DNA of 64,000 nt from NCBI GenBank assembly GCA_025267735.1, contig CM046293.1, positions 12,238,560-12,302,559 of the forward strand, in the 5' to 3' direction. The stretch comes from Mactra quadrangularis (lineage: Eukaryota; Mollusca; Bivalvia; Venerida; Mactridae). Within the stretch, counting starts at the first letter, position 1. The number at the start of each line of letters is the position of its first letter. The notes beneath the pieces are model-generated. The model had not been told where the DNA came from, ran no database searches, and saw nothing but the letters and a program-made list of their open reading frames with translations. Shown here one piece after another: positions 32,097 to 42,470 of the stretch. Position numbers and translations under genes: made by a program.

Positions 32097-32793
32097 AAGG
32101 GTTCATCAATTGTTGAAATTGACAATAACTATCAGGTGGGTGGGGTAACTAAATATATGTAAAATAACTATAATTTCTGATATATTTTTATATTTGGTAA
32201 GAGATGCATCAAGTGTATTGACATAATTGTGGAAAATACAAAATAGTATTTCCAAAAAGTCAATACCAAATTTTTACACAACACTGTCAACACATGTTTC
32301 CACTTTTAGTTTGCGCACAGGGGCCCTATGAATTTCTTCCTTCATGTTGTATATATTGAGAATACAATTAGAAGGTAAATTTTCATCGGGCCCCTGTGAC
32401 AAAACTATAAGTGGAAACATGTGTTGACAGTGATGTGTAAAAAATTGATATTGACTATTTGGAAATATTATTGTGACTCTCCACAAGACATTGTTAATTG
32501 ATACATAGACGTACAAAATCAACATTTGGATTTATAAAAAATAGTTTGATAATGTGTTTGGGCTCACAATAGGAAGGCTATTTCAAGGTTGGGAAAATGT
32601 TTTCATTTCATTCTAAATGGGTATTTTGTTGAGTCATTTATATTTTCCACAGTCATGTCAATACACTTGATGAATCTCTTACCTAATATAATTTATTTTA
32701 TAAAAAATATCGGAAATTATGGTTACTTTTCATATATTTAATTACGCTACCCACTTGCTAGTAATTGTTAATTTCAACAATGGATGAACCCTT
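32097..32793. mobile_element. Nested foldback sequence in intron, copy 2
   Basis: Duplicate of 30627-31313 with the same outer and inner inverted pairs and few substitutions; a small insertion lies near 32688-32700. Confidence 0.82.
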
Positions 32794-32882
32794 AAATGAA
32801 AAAAGTTAATTAAATTGTCTTTTTATCTTTGATTAAGTGGCTCTTCGATTTTGCCTCTACATTACAGGCATTCTGGTATGTT

Positions 32883-33352
32883 CGATACGAAAGCCATTAA
32901 GGTGGTTAATTAAGTTATACATTAAAATGTCGGACTTGATTTTGTCAAGGCGGACCCATTTGAGTATCTAAATTTATGACATGTATATCACTTATTTTTA
33001 CTTTAGTTTGGTAATAATCAAGATCATGGATTTGCTGTTATACTAAAATGTCCGTTTCGTGACTTCGTCAATCTATCAAAACGTATCATTATAACGTTAC
33101 GTGTACATTGTAAAGAAAAAATACATTGTAGGGAGAAATACTCCATTTATATAGTTACTGAATATATCACAATCTGAGAGTTTCAGTGAAGTAATTATTT
33201 TATTATTTTTAGAATATCTTCCGTGTGCGTGCTCACCATGTTTTTCGATTGGTACTATGTCATGCGATGATGGCGTTGGCCCGGATGGATATACCTGTAA
33301 TTGTAATGCGGATTACTTCGGGAATGCATGTCAAAATCGTAAGTGCATTTTG
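32883..33352 (+). repeat. Tandem unit 3, partial (contains exon E)
   Basis: Matches the first ~460 bp of the units up to just past the donor, with a ~30-bp deletion near 33118. Homology fades after 'gtaagtgcattttgtt' and the foldback is absent. Confidence 0.85.
33213..33338 (+). CDS. EGF-like exon E (diverged tandem copy)
   Basis: The exon follows 'tattatttttag' and precedes GTAAGT. The product 'YLPCACSPCFSIGTMSC', 'DDGVGPDGYTCNCNADYFGN', 'ACQN' keeps the EGF spacing of exons C and D but has a seventh cysteine (PCACSPC instead of PCDSSPC), which would be unpaired within the domain. Many of the differences from C/D change amino acids, while the flanking intron is well conserved. Same length and class (126 bp, 1-1). 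Confidence 0.8.
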
Positions 33353-33674
33353 TTAACGTCTTAAATTTTGTTTCAAGATATAACTCGTTTAGTACAACTT
33401 GAGACAAACGACTCAGATTGTTTACATATTTGGGACTCGGGTATTACACAAAACAGGGAGGCCAGCTGATGTTGTGTAATGGAAGTATTAAAAATGTCTA
33501 AATGCGTGGAACGTGTGTTCTCGTACTAAATGTTATAAATCAAAAACACACTGATAATAGTCGATAATGGCCAGTACTTATTTAATAATAATTGCTAGTA
33601 ATTATTATTGCTATTTATTGGATAGTTTTAGATTCTGGTAAAACATCATTGTAATGTTCCCACTACATTGTATA

Positions 33675-33790
33675 CCCGGGTCGATAGCGCAGCTTGTAGC
33701 GCGCCTGTATTTGGAATCTCGTGTCCTAGGGGGTGTGGGATCGAATCCCAACGGGAAGGTTATATCATTCCATGAAAATTTGACAATAAT
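33675..33790 (+). mobile_element. SINE-3 head and start of body
   Basis: 'cccgggtcgatagcgcag' head, degenerate B box 'gggatcgaatccc', then 'ccatgaaaatttgacaataa'; truncated on the 3' side. Confidence 0.8.
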
Positions 33791-33967
33791 TAGTAAATTT
33801 AATACAGCTCAAAAAATAGGCTAACCTAGACAAAATTGCAACAGAATTTATTAGTGTACTATGTGAAAGTTCGTATTCATAATAGCATCCAAAAAAAGTT
33901 GCAATCGAAAATTCGAGGGGAAAATCCTTATTATGGCAAAAACGTTGAACATGAACAAAAATGTGGT

Positions 33968-34062
33968 TTAGCTCCCTTTACAACTATATATTATCTTACA
34001 AATGAAAACAATTATTAATTAGCTCCCTTTAGAACTATCTATTATCATAAAGGTGAAGGTCG
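33968..34062. repeat. ~48-bp tandem duplication
   Basis: 'tagctccctttacaactata' (33968) recurs as 'tagctccctttagaactatc' (34019), both followed by 'tattatc'. Confidence 0.65.
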
Positions 34063-34890
34063 TCTGAGACCAGACACACTTTATTTTGCTCTGATGTTTT
34101 TGGACATTTATTCAAGTTAACATATCTTGGTCCCGAACGAATTTACTCTAAAGTTCATTTAAAAAAGATGCGATAACTCAAAATGCGTTGACTCGTATTT
34201 TACGTTAACTCGAGCTGGATTTCGAGTCCTGTCAATGATAAAATCACTTGAAAATTACGCGCTGGCTCAAAGTATTGATTTTTGAAAATTTTCGCACCTT
34301 TCACGGCCAGGTATCATTATCCGATGAATAGCCTTTTGTTTGACGTGTCATTCGCCATTGAAAACTTATCAAATTAAATCAAACTGTGATAATGTAGATG
34401 CCAAGATCTGTTTAATCTTGTTTAATTTAAACGTGTCATTACGTGTAATTAACTGAATTTTACATCTTACCTACCTGTACTGGTACAGCATATTAAATCG
34501 AACCTTATGACAGTACGTCGTATGCGAGAAATGTTAGTTAAATAAAAGCAAGATTGAACAAAATGTGTATTTTTTATATTTAATTCCAGATAAAATTACA
34601 CATTCTTCACAAAAAATCGCGTACATATAAGTAAAGTTTTATTCACAACAAGGACGATAGCAAAAACAAAATTAGTTTCAAAGTGCATGTATATGTATTC
34701 TACATAAAACAAAGAAAGGTTAAAATTGAGGACATTGACATCATCAAGTTTAACAAAATGAACAATTTTATGTTATGTTAAATGCACTTAACAAGAACAC
34801 ATTTAAAATTAGGAAAAATAACACCATTTAATTATTACATGTCTTTTATTCAAACTCAAATCTACATCAACATCTAATATTGTGACAGCG
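34063..34890. other. Intronic AT-rich stretch, no feature seen
   Basis: Lies between EGF exons E and F. No exon or repeat could be supported. Confidence 0.35.
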
Positions 34891-34902
34891 TGAGACGACG
34901 CC

Positions 34903-35190
34903 ATTCGGAACAACCTTGGCGATCATCTACGAAGATATACCTCGGAAATCAGACGTAGAAGGATTACAACCAAGTTATAAGGTCCGGCGATAGTCACTTT
35001 TATGTCAACATTTTATAATAACATTGTTTCACGCTTTATCACATCGTTTCATTCGTACAATATCTCACAAGTCGTATTTCTGTGTAGTTCAGACTATATT
35101 ACCACAGAAACCAAAATTCCTAGATCTACTTTTTCACCTTATGTTATTCGAGGTTTATATGCGTAGAAGATCGCCAAGGTTGTTCCGAAT
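34903..35190. mobile_element. 288-bp MITE with 11-bp TSD (Mutator-like?)
   Basis: The termini 'attcggaacaaccttggc' and its complement are inverted over at least 29 bp with one mismatch. GAGACGACGCC flanks the element perfectly on both sides (34892-34902 and 35191-35201). Target duplications of 9-11 bp are characteristic of Mutator-like elements; the superfamily call is inference from this length. No transposase. Confidence 0.85.
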
Positions 35191-35201
35191 GAGACGACGC
35201 C

Positions 35202-35560
35202 TTTAAAGTGAATATCACGATGTGGAAAAATTACAAAAAACAAGATGGCGGATCTGTTATACGTTAACTCGAAATCGCGTTCGCTCGAGCATTTTTTGAA
35301 GTCCCGTCCGATTTCGAGCGAACGCAAATGGACTGTATTTTAAAAACTTTGATTGTCGTTATTAGTTGTACAACTAATATACAGTTAACATTAACTGTCC
35401 ACTATGTTCTGTTATATATATTTTTATTATAAATATTCAATAAAATGTTAAACCAAATGTGTCTGCATTAAATTTTGCTATAAAAAGATAAAAGGAAAAT
35501 ATGAAACAAAATACAAGTGTAAAGAAACTTTTGGACCCCAGTGTATGTTCATGAATACTT
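35202..35560. other. Stretch without a supported feature
   Basis: CpG-containing 'cgctcgagc...cgagcgaacg' near 35280-35325 forms a short inverted pair; otherwise AT-rich intron. Confidence 0.35.
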
Positions 35561-35638
35561 CAGCTAAGTGCATCTTTAATTATATTTTTATTTTTTCAAT
35601 CATGGGTTTAGTTATTCTTAAAAACAATATTCAAAATT

Positions 35639-36655
35639 TTGAAAAAAAAATTTCATCAAAAATCACACCTTTTACAGAATACATGTTGTTCATTAAAGTA
35701 TGACCGTGACCAATTATTGGATTTAGGTTTAAATGTGTACAATAATCCTTGTTTATACAAAGTTGATACTGCCACATTAGGTGTTATCAATTCACTCAAA
35801 TTAGCTCCTTACAGATCACAAAAGAAAAACAGGTGTATTGTAGGGAGTTCAGTTAAAACTCCTTTAGGCATCAATAAAAACAACTTAATACACCCAAAAA
35901 TATGTAATAATGTTAGTCAAATTAGTGAAAATGTAAATTGCTTGACTTTGAATTGTAGATCAGCTGTGAACAAAGATTTCGCAATAGGTCAATATCTGAG
36001 GGAAGAACGAATAGATTTTGCTGTATTGACAGAAACTTGGTTTTCAGATGATAAAAGACATTTAACTGAAACCTCTGATCTAAATCAAAATGGGTACAAA
36101 TAAACAGTAGTCAACAGACAAAATAAGGTTAGAGGGGGGATAGCAATAGCTAGTCGCATTGCAATAAACGTCAATAAAATTAAGAGTGGGAATACAAGAA
36201 GCTTTGAATTTGGTATATGGAAATTAATTTTCAAAAACATTGCCCTTCATTGCATTGGAATTTACAGACCCCCAGCATCAGCCACTGTCTCTCAGTTTGT
36301 AGAAGACTTCAATCAATTTATTGAAGATTTAATTCCTAACTACTCTAATCTGTTAATAATGGGAGACTTTAATCTACATCTAGAAGATAAATCCTCTGCT
36401 GTTTCTGAATTTCTGAATTGTCTTCATTCCTTTGGTTTAAAAAAGCATGTAAATTTTAAAACACATATTGGTGGTAACATGTTAGATCTTGTACTTACTG
36501 AAGCAGTAAATAGTACACAGGTAAAGAAATGTGAACAGGGACCCTTTTTATCAGATCATTGTGTAGTTAAGGTACCAATAAATGTAGAAAAAAGAGAATA
36601 TAAATATTATGTGAGCAAATCTGTACAACGTCGCAATCTCAAAAAATATCAATCA
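35639..36655 (+). pseudogene. LINE endonuclease region, broken
   Basis: Motifs in order: 'NVNCLTLNCRSAVNK', 'IDFAVLTETWFSDD' (metal-binding Glu), 'LHCIGIYRPPASA', 'LLIMGDFNLHLED' (catalytic Asp/Asn), 'NMLDLVLTE', and 'FLSDHCVVKV' (catalytic Asp-His, intact unlike the LINE at 20 kb). A stop after 'NQNGYK' near 36101 and another at 36656 break it. Confidence 0.8.
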
Positions 36656-36909
36656 TGATAATTTTGCTTATGATCTAAAAGACATTTCTATTGATTGTGC
36701 AGATGTTGATTCTTACGTGAATATTTTGGAGTCAAAACTTAAAACCACTCTTGACCAACATGCTCCAATAGTAGGAAAAGCAAAGATTCATAGGGCTCCT
36801 TTAATCTAGTCTTACTTAAAAGTTCAATGAGAAAACAAGAAAACAAGGAGAAAATATGGAAAGCCTGAACAATTAGAAGCTTTCAAGGTTATGCGCAACC
36901 GTTATCATT

Positions 36910-38040
36910 ATGAATCAAATGAGGAAAATGTTAAGAGTTCTTGATGCTAAAGGTGTTACAAAACAATTATATACATTTGTTGCTGAAATGACAGGCGTAA
37001 GATCTGAGAATCAAATGCCGAATGGCGATTCTGATCACTCTGTAGCAGAAACTTTTGCTGATTATGTCTTAAATAAAATTTCAAAAATAAGAGAATCCTT
37101 GCTTCAGTTTCCAACTTTCTCACCCCAGCAGAAGTATGTACCTTGTCTTGAACATTTTAAGGATTTCACAATAGAAGAGGTCAGAAATATTACATGTGAT
37201 TTAAATACCAAGTTATATGAGCTAGACATATTGCCAACAAAATTGCTAAAATGTTACCTACAAGAATTATTACCTCTAATTACTCATTTATTAGATATCT
37301 CATTGAAACATGGTGTATTCCCATCCAAGTTAAAAGAGGCATTGTTAAGCCTCTTCGCAAGAAGGTGGGTCTAGATCTGGAATATGCTAACTATAGGCCT
37401 GTTAGCAATCTATCCTTCTTATCTAAGGTAATTTGAAAAGGCCGCTTTGAATAGATTGAATTCTCTTGTTGATAAAAATAATCTTTTACCAAAAAATCAG
37501 TCTGCATATAGACGTTTTCACACATGTGAGTCAGCCCTTTTTAGATTAGTTAATGACCTACTGTGTGGTATGGAAATACAAAAAAGTGACGGCGTTAATA
37601 GCTATTGATCTGAGTGCATTTGACACTGTTGATCATGACATTTTATAGGAAGTACTTAGTAAACAATATGGCCTACGAAAGAGAACACTTCATTGGATTG
37701 ATTCATATCTTCTTCCACGTGCATGTCGAGTCAATATCAATACTAGTTTATCAACTTTACGTCCATGAGATTGCAGTGTTCGATAAGGGAGTTGTTTGGG
37801 TCCGTGGCTTTATCTTACCTATGCAGGAACCTTATTTGATGTCATTCCATCTGATATATCAGTGCATGGTTTTGCAGATGACCACACTGCCAATAAAATA
37901 TTCTGTCCTAACAATCAGAATGAAAAAGCAAATGCCATTTCTGATCTTGAAGAGTGTACCGTAACAATAAATTCATGGATGAATGAAAATAAGTTAAAAA
38001 TGAACAACTTAAATACTGAGTTTATCATCTTTGGAAGCTA
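36910..38040 (+). pseudogene. LINE reverse-transcriptase region, broken
   Basis: Segments in shifting frames: 'FADYVLNKISKIRE', 'ELDILPTKLLK', 'LISLKHGVFPSKLK'-like, 'YANYRPVSNLSFLSK', 'LPKNQSAYRRFHTCESAL', 'IAIDLSAFDTVDHD' (catalytic Asp), then 'HGFADDHTANK' (catalytic FADD) and 'INSWMNENKLKMN'. At least six stops or shifts prevent translation. Confidence 0.8.
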
Positions 38041-38203
38041 AGTACAGTTGAAAAAATGTTTAACCCAGTCAATCAATATTGCTGGTAAAACTATAAAATC
38101 TGTGAAGACTATTCGCTATTTAGGATGTTTTCTTGATGAAACATAAAGCTTTAAAGATCATATCAAAACAAAAAAGATCTGCCATGTTCAATTATTTACG
38201 TAT

Positions 38204-38496
38204 CTATTTATTTATTTATTGGAGTTAACGCCGTATCAACCCAATTTAGGTCATTTCACGGCGTCCAGCGCACCTAACCTAGCTTTCCTGGACCATTGTC
38301 TATAACCAGTACTCACCTACCCTTCCACAAGGCCGGAAACTTCTCCATATTATCTAATCAATGGAGGAAAATTGACATTATTGTCAAATTTTCATGGAAG
38401 GGTATAACCTCCCCGGTTGGGATTCGAACCAGCACCCCCTCGGGCACGAGTATCCAAATCCCAGCGCGCTACCAACTGCGCTATCGACCCGGGTTA
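38204..38496 (-). mobile_element. SINE-3, full length, inserted in the LINE
   Basis: Minus strand: tRNA-like head (A box 'tagcgcagttggtagcgc', B box 'ggttcgaatccc'), full body, and (AAAT)n tail at 38204-38220. tatttacgtat flanks it on both sides (38193-38203 and 38497-38507), an 11-bp target duplication made from LINE sequence, so this SINE is younger than the LINE. Confidence 0.93.
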
Positions 38497-38507
38497 TATT
38501 TACGTAT

Positions 38508-39045
38508 CAAAAGTATAAGAAAATATCTGGATAAAGATGCAAAAGAAACACTAGTCCTATCGTTGGTTATGTCCCACATTGATTACTGCAATCTGATTTA
38601 GTATGGAATCTCAAAATGTGATCTATGCAAGTTTCAGCGAATTCAAAACATGTGTGCCAAACTAGTATTAAGGTTAAAAAATCAGACAGTATAAAAGGTG
38701 CTTTGTACTAACTCCACGGGTTACCAGTCAAAGCAAGAATCAACTATAAAATATGTACTTTCATGTACAACTGTTGTACTGGAACTGCACATGCATATCT
38801 AACTGAAATTCTCCAAAAGCCTGTACAAAGCAGGTCTGGTCTAAGATCTGCAAAATCCAAAGACCTGAACTTTGTGGTAACAATAAATAAGAAAAAAACA
38901 TTCAGTGACAGAAGCTTTAGTACAGTAGCCCCATACTATGGAATAAGCTACCAGATGATGTCAAATTATCTCCTACTTTGGAAGTGTTCAAAAATGATTG
39001 AAAACGCACTATTTCTCTATTTTTATGATCTATTCTAACATTGAC
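38508..39045 (+). pseudogene. LINE 3' part after the SINE insertion
   Basis: The frame resumes with 'IRKYLDKDAKETLVLSLVMS', then 'HIDYCNLI', the DYCN motif of the RT thumb in CR1/L2-like LINEs. Further fragments follow with many stops to about 39045. Confidence 0.75.
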
Positions 39046-39194
39046 GTGACTAGTTACATTGTAATGCCTTAACAATGGTAAACGTATTAAGTGATTTAGT
39101 GAATTCATTATGACGTGGAATGAGAGGACTGCCTCTCTCTATTAAAACATACTTTGTTTTATATGACTGCATTATTGCTTAAAATAAGGGGTCC

Positions 39195-39355
39195 CTTTAA
39201 AGGTGATGTTTCGATACCTTTGGGGATGTATTAAGGGCCTTTTAAAGGTGATGTTTCTCCACCTTTAGGGAATTGTCTGGTTAACAGTGACGTTATGTTA
39301 CACTATTTAGGACAAGTCCGGTTAACAGCAGCATCGTGTTATACTGTTTAGAACA
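39195..39355. repeat. Two adjacent pairs of short direct repeats
   Basis: 'tttaaaggtgatgtttc' recurs ~45 bp apart (39198, 39241), and 'ggttaacag' with 'gtta.act.tttag.aca' recurs ~42 bp apart (39280, 39322). Confidence 0.65.
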
Positions 39356-39687
39356 ACAACTTTCAATATTAAATTAATAAAAACAAATGTAAAAATAAAG
39401 TCGAATCATGAACTAAGATTAATGTAGGTCCCATAAACTTGAAATACAATGTATGAAAAACAAAATGCACAATCACCCTTTATAACATCATGTGTGATAT
39501 TTTGTTTTGTGTAATTTTATATATTTATGGTGGAGGGTTTTTACTTTTTTTTAAAATCTTTTTGTAAAACGCCATTGAATAAGTAATATAGAAATAGGCC
39601 TCTAATCAATGAAAAACTTTAAAGTTTAAACATTGGACGCTCTTTGATGCTTTGCATCAATGCTTTTTCTTGTATTTACTGTTAAGT
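39356..39687. other. AT-rich intronic stretch
   Basis: No supported feature. Confidence 0.35.
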
Positions 39688-39930
39688 CATGCCGCCTGGA
39701 GCGTACAACGACGAACGTATAATCAATAAGCATAGTGAGTCAGCAATGTTACACAGATTAAATAATCAGTAAATACGGTCCGTGCTACGCACTTGTTTAT
39801 CGTAACCAGCCAATAGTATCATACCATTTATTCATTTCTCTATACCGAGGATAATTTCGTTGGACAATCAGGAATGCTAAAGCAAATTGTATTGGTTAAA
39901 AGTATAGGTCAAAAGTTGGCTTAGACAGTT
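39688..39930. repeat. Dispersed repeat, partner at 42990-43200
   Basis: 'atgccgcctggagcgtac', 'ccaatagtatcata' and following words are shared in order with 42990-43200 at moderate identity. Confidence 0.5.
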
Positions 39931-40020
39931 GCGTATTTCATTGCGCCATCATTTTATTGATCAATATTTGTTATATCGCCATGTGCTAAGTGTTATGTAT
40001 GCATTCGATATTTTAATTAA

Positions 40021-40081
40021 AGGTCGTAAAATGACCTAATTGTATTGACACGGCGTTAAACCCAATAAATAAATAAATAAA
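40021..40081 (+). repeat. SINE-3 tail fragment
   Basis: 'aaaatgacctaattgtattg', 'acacggcgttaaacccaata' and an (AAAT)n run: the last ~60 bp of a SINE-3. Confidence 0.8.
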
Positions 40082-40166
40082 GTTACCTATTTGCGTAAAA
40101 TGAACTTGAACTAACGATATACATATATACTTTTCGATTTTTTTATGTTGTTGTTTTCTATTTAAG

Positions 40167-40280
40167 AGTACAACCCTTGTGATGACCCATCTATATGTGG
40201 AGATGGCTCTTGTAATGATGGTGTAGGTGAGGGAGAATACTCCTGCACGTGTGATGCAAGTTTTGATTGTCAGTTTTGTG
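40167..40280 (+). CDS. EGF-like exon F (last EGF module)
   Basis: The exon lies between 'tctatttaag' and GTATGT. The product 'YNPCDDPSICGDGSC', 'NDGVGEGEYSCTCDASFDC', 'QFC' keeps the 'DGVG' and 'Y(S/T)C.C' core of exons C-E, though the final loop has an extra Cys (DCQFC). 114 bp, class 1-1. It is separated from exon E by 6.8 kb containing SINEs, a MITE and a LINE. Confidence 0.75.
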
Positions 40281-40351
40281 GTATGTTTTCTTAATTTTCT
40301 AAATCTCATTTATGTTAAATTATTACATGTAATTTGGTCATTACATTTTCT

Positions 40352-40532
40352 AGAAGTAGGAGCAGTGGTCCAGTGGTAGGACGCGCGCTTAGGGATCAAG
40401 AGGTCCCAGGTTGGATTCCCAATAAGGGCACTGTTTATTTCCTTGAGCAAGAAATTAACCAACAATTGTTCCACTCCACCCAGATGTAAATGGTACTGTG
40501 ATGGATTGCCTGTCTGGAGGTGATTTTAGTGA
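40352..40532 (+). mobile_element. SINE-2 with tRNA-like head
   Basis: Head 'ggtccagtggtaggacgcgc' with degenerate B box ('ggttggattccc'), then the body 'tttccttgagcaagaaatta' and 'cacccagatgtaaatggtac'. In the intron after exon F. Confidence 0.8.
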
Positions 40533-40896
40533 TCATGAGTTATCATACAAGATTGTAAAGTCGGCTGAAAATGTATAAAGATTTTAAACCGCATTTTTTT
40601 CTAATTTAGAATTTAGATGCTTTCTTCAATGGTGAATTGTAAGATCGATTTAAGTAATTCTATTGACTTAAGTACATGTATATACATAATGTTCTCCCAA
40701 TACGTGTTGTCTGTTAAGTTTCTATCGAGTCTTGAATTTAGACCAAGTTTTCATTAGATGCACTAATAATATCAAAATCTTATTTTTTTTAATGAACGAT
40801 GCTGGAACAAAATCGTATTTACTTTACATTTCATTATCGGTTAGTGTTGTACACGTATGTTTCTAGATTAATGAATTGTATTTTCATTTTTGACAG

Positions 40897-40901
40897 GATA
40901 A
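40897..40901 (+). CDS. Predicted terminal codons of the EGF gene
   Basis: After 'catttttgacag' (acceptor at 40895-40896) the bases GA TAA complete the G left over from exon F as Gly, then stop. The rest would be 3' UTR. This is a prediction from frame and splice signal only; other acceptors are possible. Confidence 0.45.
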
Positions 40902-41060
40902 TTCAACTAGAGAACAAAGAAGTACTACAATGTGAAAATCATTATGGCCTATGAATATTGGATACAAATATGGACTGTAAACGGACGATGAATTAAGCCT
41001 AAATCAAACGTATAAAGTTCTACATATATACAATGTATTTTGTTTATTGTATTGTTAAAT

Positions 41061-41135
41061 TTAGTACATACATCTTTATTGGCAAATAACGGCATTGACA
41101 TAATTATGCCTTTGGCCATTTACAAAACTCATGTA
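41061..41135. repeat. Dispersed repeat, partner at 8178-8246
   Basis: Shares 'tagtacatacatctttatt' and 'gcctttggccatttaca' with 8178-8246. Confidence 0.6.
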
Positions 41136-41247
41136 TGTATTTAAGTTAAATTTATTGTCATGTAATTTATGTAAATATGAACTTTCATATAATTAAATGT
41201 GCTGTTTTTATATCTACTCAACAAAATATTAAAGGGGCGGGAATATA

Positions 41248-41493
41248 TAGTCCGTTTTGTCTCAACCGTCAAAGCTTTAATAATTTCATGGCGACTGAAT
41301 GCATTGTTTTTGAACTGGCGGCCTAATTGTTATTAAATATATCTTTACTAAAACATATCATACGTCATAAGCAGCTTTATTCCATTATAATACATACTTT
41401 TGGAAACGAATGAATATACTACGAGGATAATTTTAACAAACGCCTTCACCGTTAAATTATTCATGTTTTGACAGTTAAGAAAAAACGAACTAT
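41248..41493. mobile_element. MITE family B, copy 2
   Basis: Inverted termini ('tccgttttgtctcaaccgtc' and complement of 'gacagttaagaaaaaacgaa') enclose ~150 bp shared with the other copies. More diverged than copies 3 and 4. Confidence 0.82.
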
Positions 41494-41724
41494 AACTATC
41501 TAGATAATGTAACATATATTTTATTCAACAAAACATACCACAGTGCAAAAATAACATGATAACTTCCTATCTGAATGTTCATAATACATAAGGTTCTAAA
41601 CAACATTACAGTAAACATAAAAAAGTAACCCACTCATAAAATATTCTCGGTTCTGCCTTGGTTGGGTAGGTAATGTAGTAAATTAACACTCACATTTGGC
41701 TCAAAGTTCTTTACAAGATCAAAG

Positions 41725-42175
41725 GTTATAATGTGCATGTGAACCTCTAGCGATAATTACCTCCAAATACTGATGTTTGAAGCTGATGTTTGAGATTCCC
41801 GAAGCCTGACTAAGGACTTTTATTGCTGTTTGTCTATGCTACGTCATCGGAGATTTCAAGTTGTTATATGGCGCTGGAATACATCCTCAAAGTTCTCTAT
41901 TGGATTCAGAGCAGGTGAAATTGCCGTCCAGTCCACACTTACAACCCTCCTGCTCCTCAAGGAAACGTTGCACATATTTTCCTCTGTGTGGCCGTGCGAT
42001 TTTACCCATAAGCACGAAGTTACCTTTAACTTCACTAGAGTAAAGACGCACATAGGGATGTAAAATTTTGTCCCAATAGCTTGCAGTCTTCAAGTTCCAA
42101 TTCCAGACTACATAAAGTTCTATTCCACTGCCGAATGATAAGCCTCATTAAAGCAGAACCGAGTTCTCATCAAAC
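41725..42175 (-). pseudogene. Tc1-like transposase remnant
   Basis: On the minus strand, in slipping frames: 'RTRFCFNEAYHSAVE', 'YWDKILHPYVRLYS', 'KGNFVLMGKIARPHRGKYVQ', 'RFLEEQEG', 'DWTAISPALNPIENFEDVFQ', 'RHITT', and finally 'QYLEVIIARGSHAHY'. These are the second half of the DDE domain and the C-terminus of an IS630/Tc1/mariner transposase. The usual catalytic D in the 'DNARPH' motif is replaced (GKIARPH), and stops and shifts abound, so it is inactive. It sits between two MITE-B copies. Confidence 0.8.
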
Positions 42176-42223
42176 CTGTCGTGCTCTGGTCTTACTCAAC
42201 CATAAAAAACAGTCATCTCTTCT

Positions 42224-42470
42224 ATTGTCCGTTTTTTCTCAACTGTCAAAGCTTGAATTATTTCACGGTGACTGAATGCAATGATTTTGAACTGGCGGCC
42301 TAATTGTTTTTAAAAATGTCTTGAATAAAACATATCATATAGCATAAGAAGCTTTACTCAATCATAATACACACTTTCGGAAACGCATGGGTGTATTACG
42401 ACAATGCTTTTAACAGACGCATTCACCGTGAAATTATTCATGTTTTGACAGTTGAGAAAAAACGAACAAT
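42224..42470. mobile_element. MITE family B, copy 3
   Basis: Termini 'attgtccgttttttctcaac' and the complement of 'gttgagaaaaaacgaacaat' are inverted over ~50 bp through 'atttcacggtga'. It is very similar to copy 4 at 54318. Confidence 0.87.

Larger units (their letters stand above)
31405..32882 (+). repeat. Tandem unit 2 (~1.45 kb, contains exon D)
   Basis: Same content and order as 29935-31404, including exon, foldback intron and the 'cattctggtatgttcgatac' boundary region. Confidence 0.9.
35600..39045 (+). mobile_element. Decayed APE-type LINE in the EGF gene intron
   Basis: Plus-strand endonuclease and reverse-transcriptase domains can be followed over ~3.4 kb through many stops and frameshifts. 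A SINE-3 copy (38204-38496) splits the region after the catalytic motif. It lies in the intron between EGF exons E and F, in the same orientation as the gene. The YRPPAS, SDHC and SHIDYCN motifs resemble the CR1/L2-like group (inference). The 5' boundary is approximate. Confidence 0.85.
28723..40901 (+). other. EGF-repeat gene, span of visible exons
   Basis: Six plus-strand exons (28723-28821, 29429-29521, 30293-30418, 31763-31888, 33213-33338, 40167-40280) each encode one Cys-rich EGF-like module. Every one is a multiple of three, enters after two codon bases and leaves after one (class 1-1), so any can be duplicated or skipped without a frameshift. An acceptor at 40895-40896 joins to GA-TAA, giving Gly and stop. 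The product would be a secreted or extracellular EGF-repeat protein, or the extracellular end of one. The specific gene is not recognisable. The 5' end and signal peptide are uncertain, and a pseudogene cannot be excluded, although all six frames are clean. Confidence 0.7.

Noticed and set aside
37796..38041. Independent gene with a FADD motif
   Set aside because: It is the catalytic segment of the broken LINE reverse transcriptase, continuous with pieces upstream and downstream.
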